DNA of 11,867 nucleotides. It comes from Akkermansiaceae bacterium. GTDB lineage: Bacteria > Verrucomicrobiota > Verrucomicrobiia > Verrucomicrobiales > Akkermansiaceae. Positions 1-7,724 of this stretch are shown one piece after another. Position 1 is the stretch's first letter. The number at the start of each line of letters is the position of its first letter. The notes under the pieces were generated by a model that worked only from the letters and a program-made list of their open reading frames with translations, searched no databases and was not told the DNA's origin. Position numbers and translations under genes: made by a program. The stretch is from contig JABHEX010000338.1 of the NCBI GenBank assembly GCA_018676385.1, positions 1-11,867 of the forward strand, given 5' to 3'.

Positions 1-1353
1 ATTACGCAGCTCATTTAACAAAAACTCAATGCGCTTATCCTCTGGCCAGTCTGAAAACCCCTCAGCCTCAGCTATGCCTACTGCTCGAAACATCTGCACC
101 GCTGCCTTATCATGAAATGGCGAGTTCTGACGAATATCGAGTGTCGCAAGATGAAACCCGAATACCTGAGCCAGACGTTTGAGAGGAAAAATCACTCTAT
201 GCGCAGAGCGGTTAGCTCCAATTTCCATTAGCGTGTTTTCCAATAAATTTAGATCTTCAATATATTCAGCAATATCCGAGTAGCCATCTAAGGGATCGAG
301 CTTTTCGCGCATGAGGTAGCAGAGACATCGCCATGGCTCGTTGAGATTAACAGCATGTGGATAGTCTGCCCGGTTACCAAGCTCCTCACGCAACGCGTTG
401 ATGCGCTCTGTTAACTGAACTGGCACCTCGTCAATATCTGGAGAAATTGTCAGCACGGTAGCGGCTGCTCGCAGCTCACGTTCATGCATTCGCATGGCAT
501 GTTTCCTGAGCCTACGCAGAGTATTCGCCGTAACTTCTGCCGTGACAAGCGGGTGACCATCACGATCACCTCCGACCCAAGTTCCCAAACGAAGCTGCGG
601 GTAAGCCTCTGAACGGCGAAGTTTTTCCACATCCCAACCCGCAGATTTCCATGAGCTTTCTAATGAAATATCAAGCTCACGAAGCGCATAAGGAAAGACT
701 TCGCGCAAATAGTATATGACGTTTCGCAGCTCATCGGTAATACTCGGGCGCGATGCATGGATTTCACCCGTATGCCAGAGGGTCTCCAGACTAATCTGTA
801 TGGAGTCCATCACTTTCTCTAACGATGCAGGATCCTTGCGGTAGCGATCCCAGTGCACAAGATCCTTGTAAAGCGCAAGGTGTCGCTCACGCACCGTGGG
901 TCGCTTGGCTTCGGTCGGATGTGCTGTGAGCACAGGTGTCACAGACACTTTAGACAGCGTCTCGAGCACATCATTCTCCACAAATCCCTGCACCTTCAGA
1001 TCATGGAAAATCCGCCCCCATAAGCCTTGCTCTGATTCAAATCCTAAGTCACACCGTCGGCGCTGTCGGATTTTCAGCGCTGTGCGCTCCTCAACCATAT
1101 TGAGAATTTCAAAACAAACTGCCTGCAGCTGTGCCACTGTGGCCGCTTCCTCAGGGTCATTCGAGTGATCTTTAATTTCATGACCACGCCACGGGATCGA
1201 GTCAGCAAGCTTAGCCTCTTCCGGCAATACATCGGCAAGCATATCCATCAAGGTGCCTAGACGATTTTCTAGCTCCTCAAACCCTTCTTTTCTGTAGTCC
1301 CTATTAGCAACTCGAATTTTCTGATTAGTGACAAGTGATAGCTTATTGCTCAT
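1..1353 (-). CDS. ppc: Phosphoenolpyruvate carboxylase, N-terminal half (cut by left window edge)
   Basis: Phosphoenolpyruvate carboxylase adds bicarbonate to PEP to give oxaloacetate, the cytoplasmic anaplerotic reaction feeding the TCA cycle and aspartate-family amino acids. The frame is open for 451 codons from ATG 1353 to the window edge; the E. coli enzyme has 883 residues, so about half is present. Visible signatures are TAHPTEAKR with the catalytic histidine at H145 (E. coli H138), WVGGDRDGHP around residues 260-268, and LDIRQ at 405-409. The last residues align with E. coli around residue 443. The carboxy half, with the GRGGSIGRGG and PEP/bicarbonate residues, lies outside. Start 1353 is preferred because it puts the catalytic His close to the usual position; an in-frame ATG at 1440 would add 29 residues. 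No clear ribosome binding site is seen. The gene is divergent from the helicase, with 99 bases between starts. The identification is very secure. Confidence 0.96.
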   Translation of the reverse strand, partial: MSNKLSLVTNQKIRVANRDYRKEGFEELENRLGTLMDMLADVLPEEAKLADSIPWRGHEIKDHSNDPEEAATVAQLQAVCFEILNMVEERTALKIRQRRRCDLGFESEQGLWGRIFHDLKVQGFVENDVLETLSKVSVTPVLTAHPTEAKRPTVRERHLALYKDLVHWDRYRKDPASLEKVMDSIQISLETLWHTGEIHASRPSITDELRNVIYYLREVFPYALRELDISLESSWKSAGWDVEKLRRSEAYPQLRLGTWVGGDRDGHPLVTAEVTANTLRRLRKHAMRMHERELRAAATVLTISPDIDEVPVQLTERINALREELGNRADYPHAVNLNEPWRCLCYLMREKLDPLDGYSDIAEYIEDLNLLENTLMEIGANRSAHRVIFPLKRLAQVFGFHLATLDIRQNSPFHDKAAVQMFRAVGIAEAEGFSDWPEDKRIEFLLNELRN

Positions 1354-1452
1354 GTGAGATTGATCATCGCAATAGTAGAACAGTGAGTCCAGAGCGAATG
1401 GTGTTCTAAAAATCTGTTCAAATGTAAAGTAATCGATCATGCTCAGCTACAG

Positions 1453-3468
1453 ATGATCCGAATTGAAGAGGGCGCAGGTGCCACAAAAGGAGACCTGGCT
1501 GAGCGCATGGAAATGATGTTTTCCGCCTCAGGGGGGCTAGCTGCATCGCCAGACTTTGAATACAGAGCGGAACAACAGCAAATGGCAGTGGCAGTTGCCA
1601 AAGCATTAGAAAACCAGAGTGTGCTCTGTGCTGAAGCAGGCACTGGTGTAGGCAAATCATTAGCTTATCTGCTGCCCGCGGCTCAGTTTTCGCTAGATAC
1701 TGGCAGAAAGGCAGTGATTTCTACACACACCATTAATTTGCAAGAGCAATTGATCAGTAAGGACATTCCACTAGCTCAAAAAATTCTGGGCGGAGATCTT
1801 AAAGCCGCCTTACTGAAAGGTCGTGGAAACTACATTTGTCCATTGCGATTGCGCCGTGCAATGGATTCAGTGGGTGATTTGTTCAGCACCAGCGAGTCCG
1901 AAGAACTGAAAGCAATATGGGACTGGGCAGAGGGAACACATGATGGCACACGAACAGATTTAGATTTTCAACCGTCAGCAAAAGTTTGGACACAGGTTTG
2001 TAGCGACGGAAGCGTATGCACGCACCGCACTTGCGGCAAGCGAGGTAATTGTTTTTATCAGAAGGCCAGAAAACTAACAGAAGAAGCGGATATTATTGTA
2101 ATCAACCACACGCTATTCTTTTCGCTATTCGCACTTCAAGAGCTATCGGATGAAGACGTTGGATACCTATTTCCAAATGACTTTGTTATTTTTGACGAAG
2201 CACATACGCTTGAGCATGTTGCCGCAACCCAACTTGGTCTACGCCAGAGCCATGCTGGCGTTAAATTCGAGATTCAGCGACTCTATAACCCGAAGAACCG
2301 CAAAGGACTTATGCGTGCTCTGAACAATGCACCAGCGATGAAGGCGGCAGAAAAAGCTCTTGATGCAGCGGACGAATTTTTCAGCAGCCTTAATGAAGAA
2401 GTGGTATTTGGCAAATTCAGCAAAGAATTCCGAGTGCGAAACCCAGACTTCGTAAAGAATACATTAGGCGAACCGCTGAGGACACTCTGGCAAGAAATAG
2501 AAGACGTGGCTGAGAGAATGGATAAGGAATCAACCACCAAAGGAGAGCTCATGGATGGCGCTCGGCGAATGCGTGAGATACACGCATGTGTTAGGATTTT
2601 TCTCGATCAAGATGACGATAAATCAGTTTATTGGGTACAGAAAGGAGGGCGCGATGGTGACATGCTCAGTATTCACTCGGCACCAGTTAATGTGGCAGAC
2701 CGCCTCAGAAAAATGATGTTTGGCCCAGACCGAACCTGTATCTTAACAAGTGCCACACTTGGCACGGGAGATGAGCAACTGACTTACTTTCGCAAACGTA
2801 TCGGAGCTGAAGACGCCATATCCGTAAAGATTGGTAGCCCATTTAATTATAAGGAGCAAATGCAGATCTACGTGATCAAGTCTATGCCAGACCCCACCAG
2901 TGATGACTATGAATCAGCACTGATCCAGTGGATTGGTCGCGTACTCAAATACACTGAGGGAAAAGCCTTTGTTTTGTTCACTAGTTATCGCCTGATGAGA
3001 AACGTTGCAGATGCGATGGAAGACTTCTTCTTTGATAATGATTGGCGTTTGCTCCTCCAAGGTGATGGCATGGCTCGACACAAAATGATCGAAGTGTTTC
3101 GCAAAGACACTAACAGCGTACTCTTTGGAACCGACAGCTTCTGGGCGGGTGTGGATGTCCCAGGCGAAGCTCTCTCAAACGTGATTGTGACGCGGCTACC
3201 CTTCGCCGTACCCGATCACCCGCTTGTTGCATCAAGACTTGAAGCCATCGAAGCATCAGGCGGGAACTCATTCATAGAATACTCGGTGCCAGAAGCAGTG
3301 CTCAAGTTACGCCAAGGAGTGGGGAGGTTAATCCGCACAGCGAAGGATACCGGGCTTGTTGTTTTGTTAGATAACCGAGTAGTTAATAAACCATATGGCA
3401 AAACTTTTCTCAATGCGCTCCCAAATGCGCCCATCAAAATTGTAAACCAGCCTGCAGGAGAAATGTAA
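1453..3468 (+). CDS. dinG: DinG/XPD-family ATP-dependent DNA helicase with iron-sulfur cluster
   Basis: This is a superfamily 2 5'-to-3' DNA helicase of the DinG/YoaA/XPD type, expected to unwind forked DNA, D-loops, R-loops or G-quadruplexes during repair and replication. The 671 residues carry Walker A EAGTGVGKS at 61-69, motif Ia STHTINLQEQL near 90-100, the DEAH box at 248-251, a TSATLG motif III near the middle, and a C-terminal helicase domain with GTDSFWAGVDVPGE and the arginine-finger motif RQGVGRLIRT. The four cluster cysteines are C129, C189, C194 and C200; the C-x4-C-x5-C spacing equals that of E. coli DinG C194/C199/C205. C183 is an additional cysteine. There is no N-terminal exonuclease domain, unlike some Gram-positive DinG proteins. 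The start is the first ATG in a frame open back to 1387; the Shine-Dalgarno is weak. It converges on aroD with a 21-base gap. Family is certain; DinG versus YoaA paralogue is less so. Confidence 0.94.
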   Translation: MIRIEEGAGATKGDLAERMEMMFSASGGLAASPDFEYRAEQQQMAVAVAKALENQSVLCAEAGTGVGKSLAYLLPAAQFSLDTGRKAVISTHTINLQEQLISKDIPLAQKILGGDLKAALLKGRGNYICPLRLRRAMDSVGDLFSTSESEELKAIWDWAEGTHDGTRTDLDFQPSAKVWTQVCSDGSVCTHRTCGKRGNCFYQKARKLTEEADIIVINHTLFFSLFALQELSDEDVGYLFPNDFVIFDEAHTLEHVAATQLGLRQSHAGVKFEIQRLYNPKNRKGLMRALNNAPAMKAAEKALDAADEFFSSLNEEVVFGKFSKEFRVRNPDFVKNTLGEPLRTLWQEIEDVAERMDKESTTKGELMDGARRMREIHACVRIFLDQDDDKSVYWVQKGGRDGDMLSIHSAPVNVADRLRKMMFGPDRTCILTSATLGTGDEQLTYFRKRIGAEDAISVKIGSPFNYKEQMQIYVIKSMPDPTSDDYESALIQWIGRVLKYTEGKAFVLFTSYRLMRNVADAMEDFFFDNDWRLLLQGDGMARHKMIEVFRKDTNSVLFGTDSFWAGVDVPGEALSNVIVTRLPFAVPDHPLVASRLEAIEASGGNSFIEYSVPEAVLKLRQGVGRLIRTAKDTGLVVLLDNRVVNKPYGKTFLNALPNAPIKIVNQPAGEM

Positions 3469-3489
3469 GCAGGCACGCGATGGGGCAGG

Positions 3490-4188
3490 TCATGCTCGAC
3501 GAGCTAAAGCTTGGATTGCCTGCTTCATTAACGGGGCAGGCCATTGACCGGGTGCAGTCTGCTCGCCCCCAAGGTATCCATAGTTTAACAATGATCCATG
3601 CTGGGCATAAAGAAGGCGTGACACAGCCGCAAGCTCACCCATCCCCATTAATGACATCGGGTGGTCATTTCTCTCAAGAATATGAGTACAGCGTGCTAAT
3701 TCTTGCACGCAATTATGTTGCACAGCTATTTTCACAATATCCGCCTCCTCGCTTAAATCAACCAGACGCTGTATCTCGATCTCCGCCGGAGTTTCTTCGA
3801 AGTTGTGGTACGAGAGAATTAGCCCAACCTCTTGACACCTGATCTGGTGAATCACAGATTTCATTTCTTCGTAAGAAGCTAGCTCAACATCAACCCAACT
3901 TGCATGGTCGGCAACTTCGAGCAGAAGCCTCGACCGCTCAGCAGCACACAAATCAGCTAAGCCGCCTTCCGAATAAGCACGCGCCGTAAATAGTAAGGGG
4001 AAATCTTTAAACCGATCCAATTCGTCTTTCAACGCACCAATATGTTCCGACATGCCATCGAGTCGTATCTCTAAGATATCGCATAACGACGGCAGCTCCA
4101 CCGGCTGCACGCAGGCGAGCTGATTCAACGTCGCCACAGAGCCCACGACTTGTGGAGTCTCTGGAATGATTACGGTACGTCTGCTCAT
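3490..4188 (-). CDS. aroD: Type I 3-dehydroquinate dehydratase
   Basis: The enzyme dehydrates 3-dehydroquinate to 3-dehydroshikimate (shikimate pathway, step 3) through a Schiff-base intermediate. Numbering from the longest frame (ATG 4233, 247 residues): substrate-binding EIRLD gives E55, R57 and D59 (Salmonella E46/R48/D50 spacing); LFTAR gives R85; DVEL gives E117; ILSYHNF carries the catalytic H143; ADIVKIAV carries the Schiff-base lysine K168; R206 and the lid motif QTAPGQ (T226, Q230) complete the site. The lid usually has Ser where T226 stands, a conservative change. I chose the third in-frame ATG (4188, MSRRTVII), giving 232 residues, because a TTGACA box at 4222-4227 lies just inside the longest version; ATG 4233 or 4215 remain possible. 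No start has a clear Shine-Dalgarno. The gene is divergent from hom. The enzyme call is firm, the start is not. Confidence 0.9.
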   Translation of the reverse strand: MSRRTVIIPETPQVVGSVATLNQLACVQPVELPSLCDILEIRLDGMSEHIGALKDELDRFKDFPLLFTARAYSEGGLADLCAAERSRLLLEVADHASWVDVELASYEEMKSVIHQIRCQEVGLILSYHNFEETPAEIEIQRLVDLSEEADIVKIAVQHNCVQELARCTHILERNDHPMSLMGMGELAAVSRLLYAQHGSLLNYGYLGGEQTAPGQWPAPLMKQAIQALARRA

Positions 4189-4294
4189 AGCTAATTTATT
4201 AGTCCCATGTCTCATGATCTCTGTCAATGCCACGTGTATCTTGATTTATGTTACATTTTGGACTTTTGGAAATGTGCAAGGTGCGTCAGAAGTG

Positions 4295-4315
4295 ACATGT
4301 CCATGACGGACATGT
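4295..4315. promoter_or_regulatory. Perfect 8-bp palindrome next to the hom start
   Basis: ACATGTCC (4295-4302) and GGACATGT (4308-4315) are perfect inverted repeats around a 5-base spacer ATGAC, ending 5 bases before the hom ATG at 4321. In DNA this is the shape of a dimeric repressor site; in RNA it is an 8-bp hairpin covering the place where a ribosome binding site would sit. The palindrome also contains a six-codon frame (ATG 4297 to TAG 4317, peptide MSMTDM) in frame with hom; its TAG shows hom cannot start further upstream in that frame. The structure is seen; any regulatory role is inference. Confidence 0.45.
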
Positions 4316-4320
4316 AGATT

Positions 4321-5628
4321 ATGAGTAAGACACTGGGTATAGGACTAGCAGGATTCGGCACCGTTGGCACCGGCGTGTGGGAAACACTGGAACGTAATGG
4401 AGAGCTGATAGCTAGCCGCTCTGAGGTTCGTGCAGCGGTTAAGCGTATCGCCGTGCGTGATATATCAAAATCACGCCTAAAAAGTGTTCCCGCTGATCTG
4501 TTTACACCTGATTGGGAGCAAGTTGTCGCTGATGACACCGTGGACATCGTGATCGAGCTAATTGGTGGAACCACCACGGCATTTGACATCGTAGCCGCAG
4601 CTCTTCAAGCAAAGAAGCCTGTAGTTACTGGCAACAAGGCACTTCTTGCAGAACGCGGGCGTGAACTTTTTGCACTGTCCCGTGAGATGAATACACCCAT
4701 ATACTTCGAGGCTGCCGTCGCAGGTGGCATTCCAATCATCAAGGCGGTTCAGGACTCCTTTGTAGGGAATCGCATTCAATCAATGGTCGGCGTGATCAAC
4801 GGCACGTCCAACTACATTCTTGAGCGTATGACTGATGCTGGCTATGGATACGAGGAAGCCCTCGCAGAGGCACAGCAGCTAGGCTACGCCGAAGCCGATC
4901 CGACACTCGATGTCAATGGCTGGGACGCAGCTCACAAAGCAATTTTGCTGGCTACTCTGGCCTATGGTTTCATTATTGATGCCGACAAAATATACGTGCG
5001 CGGCATCGAACGAGTACGTGCTATTGATATTAATTTTGCCAAGCAACTTGGTTTTGTCGTCAAGCTATTGTGTGTTGTGCATGAACATCCTGATGGCACA
5101 ATTGAACTTCGCACCCAGCCATCATTTATTCCCCAAAGCCATGTACTCTCGAGTGTGAATGGAGTATTCAATGCTGTTGCTGTTCGTGGTGATACAGCGG
5201 GCGAGTCACTCTTCTACGGCCGTGGTGCGGGCAAAGACCCTACAGCGTCATCTGTGGTCGCTGATATCGTTGATGCCTGCCATAATAAGACTTACGACAA
5301 CTCACACCAAGGATTCTTGCCCTACAAAGATACAGGAAATATCATGGATATTGAAGACACAGAGACGCCTTACTATGTGCGCTTTGATGTAAACGACGAA
5401 CCAGGAGTGATTGCCAAGATTGCTACAGCGTTAGCTGATGCAGGTATTGGTGTTGCAGGCACACACTCGCCTGTGAACGCAGAAGAACCAGATGCGGATT
5501 TTGTAGATATGGTTTTCCAGCTACATACCTGTAAGTTTGGCTTGCTGAAGAAAACTCTGAAAAATATAGAGTCGCTCAGTTGTGTAAATTCGCGACCCGT
5601 GGTGTTCCGGATTGAGAATCTTGGTTAA
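4321..5628 (+). CDS. hom: Homoserine dehydrogenase with C-terminal ACT domain
   Basis: The enzyme reduces aspartate-4-semialdehyde to homoserine with NAD(P)H, the branch point to threonine and methionine. The 435 residues give the monofunctional layout: a Rossmann NAD(P)-binding domain with GFGTVG at 11-16 and VVTGNKALLA (K106 contacts the cofactor), a catalytic domain with NGTSNYIL at 160-167 and EADPTLDVNGWDAAHK at 191-206, and an ACT regulatory domain from about residue 351 (YYVRFDVNDEPGVIAKIA). E191, D197, D202 and K206 match the spacing of yeast E208, D214, D219 and K223. The ACT domain usually mediates threonine feedback. The start is set by the in-frame TAG immediately upstream. No Shine-Dalgarno is obvious; the leader is occupied by a palindrome. 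There is no aspartokinase domain, and thrB/thrC are not adjacent. The final TAA overlaps the stop of the convergent cysteine desulfurase. Confidence 0.96.
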   Translation: MSKTLGIGLAGFGTVGTGVWETLERNGELIASRSEVRAAVKRIAVRDISKSRLKSVPADLFTPDWEQVVADDTVDIVIELIGGTTTAFDIVAAALQAKKPVVTGNKALLAERGRELFALSREMNTPIYFEAAVAGGIPIIKAVQDSFVGNRIQSMVGVINGTSNYILERMTDAGYGYEEALAEAQQLGYAEADPTLDVNGWDAAHKAILLATLAYGFIIDADKIYVRGIERVRAIDINFAKQLGFVVKLLCVVHEHPDGTIELRTQPSFIPQSHVLSSVNGVFNAVAVRGDTAGESLFYGRGAGKDPTASSVVADIVDACHNKTYDNSHQGFLPYKDTGNIMDIEDTETPYYVRFDVNDEPGVIAKIATALADAGIGVAGTHSPVNAEEPDADFVDMVFQLHTCKFGLLKKTLKNIESLSCVNSRPVVFRIENLG

Positions 5629-6806
5629 TCTGAGGTGTATACCTGGACAGGACCAACGCCGGAATTACCTTGAACACTACGTAGCTTACTGACTGCTTTT
5701 TGAATTGCCTCGACAGCGGTATCCACGTCGGCGCGGGTACTAAAAATCGACAGAGAGAGCCGCAGGCTACTTTTTGCCTGTGTAGGCGAAATGGACATGG
5801 CAGTTTGAACGTGAGATGGTTGTTGTTTACCAGTCATGCAAGCACTACCAGCAGAACACTGCACCCCGTATTCATCTAACAATATCAGCAAACCGGCCGC
5901 CTCGCAGCCATCAAACGAAAGGTGGCTGGTATTGGCTGTTCTATGCTCCAATGAGCCATTCCGATTAACTCCCCTAATCTCAGCTAACAGACGATCTTCC
6001 ATGTGATCACGCAGGCTTGCTATTCCCGCATGATTATCATCATCTAATCGTACCTTCATTAGCTCAGCAGCCTTGCCAAGCGCTACGATACCTGCAACAT
6101 TTTCGGTACCACTTCGACGCCCCCCTTCCTGTCCTCCACCTCGTAGCATCGGCTCAAATCGCATTCCCGACCTTATGTAGAGAGCACCTACCCCTTTAGG
6201 AGCATGAAACTTGTGACCTGATATCGATAAAAAATCTACCGGGGTTTGTTGCACATCTATGGGTGTTTTCCCCACAGCCTGAATAGCGTCTGTATGGAAC
6301 GGTATACCTGCTTTACGCGCCAGAGCACTGGCTTCATCAATCGGTTGTATTACCCCAGTTTCATTATTTGCCCACATAATACTAACCATCGCAGCACCAT
6401 TCAAGGCCGCTTGGTAGGCATCAAGATCAAGCCTGCCACCTGTATCCACACCAACGTGTTCGACCGTCATTCCGTTCGAGTCGACAAGCGCATCCACATA
6501 ACGAAGAATAGCACTGTGCTCGATAGCACTGGTTACAATTTTATTTGTATCCCGATGCTGGTTGGCAAGAAATGCCAGTGCTGCGTTATTTGATTCTGTG
6601 CCACACCCAGTCATCACGATCTCTTCAGCGGAGGCGTTTATCAGCGCTGCAACCTGCTCATGCGCTAGATCAATTGCCTCTCTGACTCTTTTTGCCGCAC
6701 GGTAACCACTTGACGGATTATGCCAGTTGTCAGTGAGGTAAGGCATCATTGCGTCAAGCACATCAGGGTGAACCTGTGTCGTGGCGTTTGAATCTAAGTA
6801 GATCAT
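5625..6806 (-). CDS. Cysteine desulfurase, class V aminotransferase (NifS/IscS group)
   Basis: A PLP enzyme that converts cysteine to alanine and passes the persulfide sulfur to Fe-S cluster assembly or thio-cofactor and tRNA modification. From ATG 6806 the protein has 393 residues and begins MIYLDSNATTQVHPDV, the normal family N-terminus. Landmarks: AIEHSAI with H97 stacking on PLP, NNETGVIQP near 147-155, D173 in FHTDAIQAVGK, PLP lysine K199 in SGHKFHAPKG, RSGTENVAGI near 231-240, and persulfide Cys C323 in CSAGSACMTG. A longer frame starts at 6857 but would overlap the rlpA remnant and adds a non-family segment. There is no iscR, iscU or suf gene next to it, so NifS, IscS and a tRNA-thiolation role cannot be separated. 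It lies 41 bases downstream of the broken rlpA and may share its transcription. Its TAA overlaps the hom stop. Confidence 0.94.
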   Translation of the reverse strand: MIYLDSNATTQVHPDVLDAMMPYLTDNWHNPSSGYRAAKRVREAIDLAHEQVAALINASAEEIVMTGCGTESNNAALAFLANQHRDTNKIVTSAIEHSAILRYVDALVDSNGMTVEHVGVDTGGRLDLDAYQAALNGAAMVSIMWANNETGVIQPIDEASALARKAGIPFHTDAIQAVGKTPIDVQQTPVDFLSISGHKFHAPKGVGALYIRSGMRFEPMLRGGGQEGGRRSGTENVAGIVALGKAAELMKVRLDDDNHAGIASLRDHMEDRLLAEIRGVNRNGSLEHRTANTSHLSFDGCEAAGLLILLDEYGVQCSAGSACMTGKQQPSHVQTAMSISPTQAKSSLRLSLSIFSTRADVDTAVEAIQKAVSKLRSVQGNSGVGPVQVYTSD

Positions 6807-6847
6807 GGTTGTTGATAGCCTTGCTTGACCGTCGCTGCAAGCCGTCA

Positions 6848-7352
6848 TCACCACCAACCCCAGCCACGGCGTACTTTATGCTTATACCTACCATCTCCAA
6901 CACTTAAAACCTCCACCCTGCAGCGTGTCAGTCCCTTTGCTTTAAAACCAAGTTTTTTAGCTGCACGGGGCGTAACATCTATTATTCGACCAAGGATAAA
7001 TGGGCCACGATCATTAACACGCATTTTCAAAGATTTAGCGTTATTTAAATTGGTCACTTTGACAACACACGGAAGTGGTAATGTCTTATGCTCTGCAGAA
7101 ATATCCTATGCCATGACTTTTTCCCCCATGGCGAGTATGTCCTCGCTTAAGTCCAAAAAACGTACTTTCATCATACCAAGCAGTAATCCCGACTTCGCCG
7201 TAGTTAAGCGCCTGGTTGACTGGCATGGGCTGGTAGTGTTTACCGCGAATAGAGTAGCTCCGCGTTATATACCCTATGTGATTACCACTAATACTGCAGG
7301 AAGCCAAAGTTACTGGCAAAGCAATGAGACATACATAAAATGTAAGATACAT
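6848..7352 (-). pseudogene. rlpA: Broken RlpA-like septal ring lipoprotein gene (frameshift plus amber codon)
   Basis: RlpA proteins are outer-membrane lipoproteins with a double-psi beta-barrel; some are lytic transglycosylases acting on denuded septal peptidoglycan. The 5' part (ATG 7352) encodes a lipoprotein signal with lipobox TLASC (Cys19), then NYGEVGITAWYDESTFFG and GLKRG. The 3' part, in another frame, encodes EHKTLPLPCVVKVTNLNN, VNDRGPF and IIDVTPRAAKKLGF, stopping TGA at 6848-6850. The frames join at a minus-strand G5A5 run (7118-7127): removing one base gives HGEKVMA followed by TAG (7106-7108) and DISAEHKTLP. So there are two lesions, a one-base insertion and a nonsense codon, probably from a Trp codon (TGG). 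A frameshift alone could not restore the product. TAG is a genuine stop here, since wzc ends with it. Reading the fragments as two functional genes is unlikely. Confidence 0.85.
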
Positions 7353-7412
7353 AGTCTATCCTATATATCATCCCTTCATTAAAAAAAAGGAAAAGTGATT
7401 CATTACCTGTCC

Positions 7413-7441
7413 TTGACCTGAGCAATTCTCGAGCCTATATA
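7413..7441 (+). promoter_or_regulatory. Sigma-70-like promoter upstream of the small membrane ORF
   Basis: TTGACC (7413-7418, five of six consensus) is followed by exactly 17 bases and TATATA (7436-7441, four of six consensus). Transcription would start near 7448, about 35 bases before the small ORF at 7483. It faces away from the rlpA remnant and toward the convergent polysaccharide export gene. The boxes and spacing are seen; activity is inferred. Confidence 0.45.
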
Positions 7442-7482
7442 CCAATCGTCTTATCCGCTTTTGACTATTTTCCCATCATATC

Positions 7483-7590
7483 ATGACCCGCACCTCAATC
7501 GAAGCATGCGCCAAGGGCTTTGTCGTTATTTTATTCCTTCTCTTCATTTACGCAGTATTTCGCGTCTGCAGCATGATTGGTTGGCTCTAG
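7483..7590 (+). CDS. Hypothetical 35-residue single-pass membrane peptide
   Basis: I do not recognise this gene. The frame (ATG 7483 to TAG 7588-7590) encodes a short N-terminus with charges (Arg3, Glu7, Lys11), then an almost unbroken hydrophobic stretch, about residues 12-26, including FVVILFLLFIYAVF, then Arg27, Cys29 and a C-terminal MIGWL. The predicted form is a single transmembrane helix. Support comes from the hydrophobic bias and the promoter-like boxes at 7413-7441. Against it, there is no Shine-Dalgarno before the ATG and 35 codons can be open by chance. It sits in the otherwise empty gap between the rlpA remnant and the export locus. It could be a small regulatory membrane protein, a hydrophobic type I toxin, or noncoding. 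Confidence 0.3.
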   Translation: MTRTSIEACAKGFVVILFLLFIYAVFRVCSMIGWL

Positions 7591-7664
7591 CCTTACACTG
7601 AGTCACTATCCCACTAAAACCTTATTGCTGTAAAAGGATCAGGCTTAGCCAAGTAACATCACTT

Positions 7665-7699
7665 AAAAAAAATGCCCCGTAGATTTAACTCTACGAGAC
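7665..7699 (-). terminator. Rho-independent terminator of the polysaccharide export genes
   Basis: Read on the minus strand, GTCTCGTAGA and TCTACGGGGC (7699 to 7674) form a 10-bp RNA stem with two G-U pairs around the loop GTTAAA, followed by A and eight T. It begins 26 bases after the TAA of the export protein gene at 7725. The stem is continuous only as minus-strand RNA; on the plus strand the G-U positions become A-C mismatches, though a T-rich run at 7702-7712 could give weak plus-strand termination. Confidence 0.8.
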
Positions 7700-7724
7700 A
7701 CTTTGTTTTTTTATCAAAATTAAA

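Noticed and set aside
1354..1440. In-frame upstream ATG at 1440 extending phosphoenolpyruvate carboxylase by 29 residues.
   Set aside because: The family's catalytic His is near position 138; start 1353 gives H145 while 1440 gives 174. The extension has no recognisable family sequence, lacks a Shine-Dalgarno and would use most of the divergent promoter gap.
3450..3474. Inverted repeat GCCTGC/GCAGGC across the dinG stop, considered as a terminator between dinG and aroD.
   Set aside because: Only 6 bp with a 13-base loop; no T-run follows on the plus strand and only a mixed T-rich stretch on the minus strand, within dinG coding sequence.
3480..3842. 120-codon plus-strand open frame opposite aroD.
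   Set aside because: It lies wholly within aroD, whose active-site residues are conserved on the other strand; no start signal or family resemblance.
6807..6857. Longer cysteine desulfurase beginning at 6857.
   Set aside because: It would overlap the end of the rlpA remnant and add 17 residues not typical of the family; start 6806 gives the normal MIYLDSNATT beginning.
7103..7130. Programmed frameshifting or stop-codon recoding in rlpA at the G5A5 run.
   Set aside because: After the shift the frame meets TAG within seven codons, so both frameshifting and readthrough would be needed; TAG is the normal stop of wzc in this window and no selenocysteine or other recoding element is evident.
6825..7382. 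185-codon plus-strand open frame antisense to rlpA.
   Set aside because: Its composition shows no protein-family features, and the opposite strand carries clear RlpA sequence; it is a shadow frame.
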